Positions 6,131 through 6,236 of a stretch of DNA of 6,236 nt are shown one piece after another. The stretch's first letter is position 1; each line of letters begins with the position of its first letter. Position numbers and translations under genes: made by a program. Source of the DNA: JAJFTV01 sp964426355 (lineage in GTDB: Bacteria; Chloroflexota; Anaerolineae; Anaerolineales; Anaerolineaceae); NCBI GenBank assembly GCA_964426355.1, contig CAYRRA010000222.1, positions 1 to 6,236 of the forward strand. Reading direction: 5' to 3'. The notes beneath the pieces are model-generated. The model saw only the letters and a list, made by a program, of their open reading frames with translations. It was not told where the DNA came from and ran no database searches.

Positions 6131-6236
6131 ATCACTGCTCCGTGGTATTCGGCTTTGGGACCGCAAACATCCAGCATTTGCTCCCATTGCACCCAGAAGG
6201 CATTTGCAACCGGATAGACCAGTTTTCCCGTTAAGG
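6127..6236 (-). CDS. Alg14/PssD/EpsD-like subunit, C-terminal end (cut by window end)
   Basis: The last 35 codons of a gene enter from the right edge and end at TGA (6129-6127). The residues include LTGKLVYPVANAFWVQWEQM and end KAEYHGAVI. This is the typical tail of Alg14/PssD-type proteins, which have a [LV]Y...A[DN].F.VQW segment followed by a YxG ending. Alg14-like proteins carry an N-terminal membrane helix (outside this window), bind the acceptor side and recruit the Alg13-like subunit. The stop overlaps the Alg13-like start as ATGA, the arrangement usual for this pair. The fragment is short, but motif and context agree well. Confidence 0.83.
   Translation of the reverse strand, partial: LTGKLVYPVANAFWVQWEQMLDVCGPKAEYHGAVI
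6138..6141 (-). promoter_or_regulatory. Ribosome binding site of the Alg13-like gene
   Basis: GGAG on the minus strand lies seven bases before ATG at 6130 and inside the final codons of the Alg14-like gene. It supports 6130 as the true start. Confidence 0.65.

Noticed and set aside
6131..6187. Nineteen-residue N-terminal extension of the Alg13-like gene
   Set aside because: The family N-terminus begins at the ATG at 6130, and this stretch codes for the Alg14-like tail in another frame.

Overview
The window is one tightly packed, leftward-transcribed (minus-strand) gene run from a surface-glycan (exopolysaccharide, capsule or glycoprotein-glycan) locus. Eight genes read from right to left, and two of them are cut by the window edges. 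No RNA genes, mobile elements, CRISPR arrays or long repeats are visible, and no gene-free stretch exceeds about 45 bases. The taxon cannot be fixed from sequence alone. The roughly even GC content, the DUF1616-type membrane protein and the HprK-like ATPases in a glycan locus suggest a free-living bacterium, possibly an Anaerolineae-type Chloroflexota; this is a guess.

Right end: the last 35 residues of an Alg14/PssD/EpsD-like membrane-anchoring glycosyltransferase subunit overlap by ATGA the start of an Alg13/PssE/EpsE-like catalytic subunit. Together they form the usual two-part bacterial glycosyltransferase that adds a sugar to a lipid-linked intermediate at the inner face of the membrane. 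After a 44-base gap comes a Wzx-type polysaccharide flippase starting with TTG. It overlaps by ATGA a DUF1616-like protein with five predicted membrane segments and a soluble C-terminal domain.

Centre: two adjacent paralogous HPr-kinase-like P-loop proteins of 355 and 353 aa follow. They share an N-terminal G-x-FKPDL motif, an LLHA motif in front of the P-loop, an LGD[N/D] acidic motif and a C-terminal PN...W motif, the last at identical residue numbers. The first has an intact P-loop but Asp-Asn in the acidic motif. The second has Asp-Asp but a Phe replacing the invariant P-loop glycine. This complementary pair, inside a glycan-export operon with no HPr or PTS gene in view, is the most unusual part of the window.

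Left end: a family 2 (GT-A fold) glycosyltransferase overlaps by ATGA the start of a polytopic membrane protein that runs off the window. The latter could be a glycan polymerase or a GT-C type transferase.

Working model (inference): the Alg13/14-like pair and the GT2 enzyme build a lipid-linked oligosaccharide, the flippase moves it across the membrane, and the left-end membrane protein and the DUF1616 protein act on it outside. The HprK-like pair may phosphorylate a sugar, lipid or protein component, or regulate the machinery. The overlaps and short gaps indicate one polycistronic, translationally coupled unit whose promoter lies to the right of the window.
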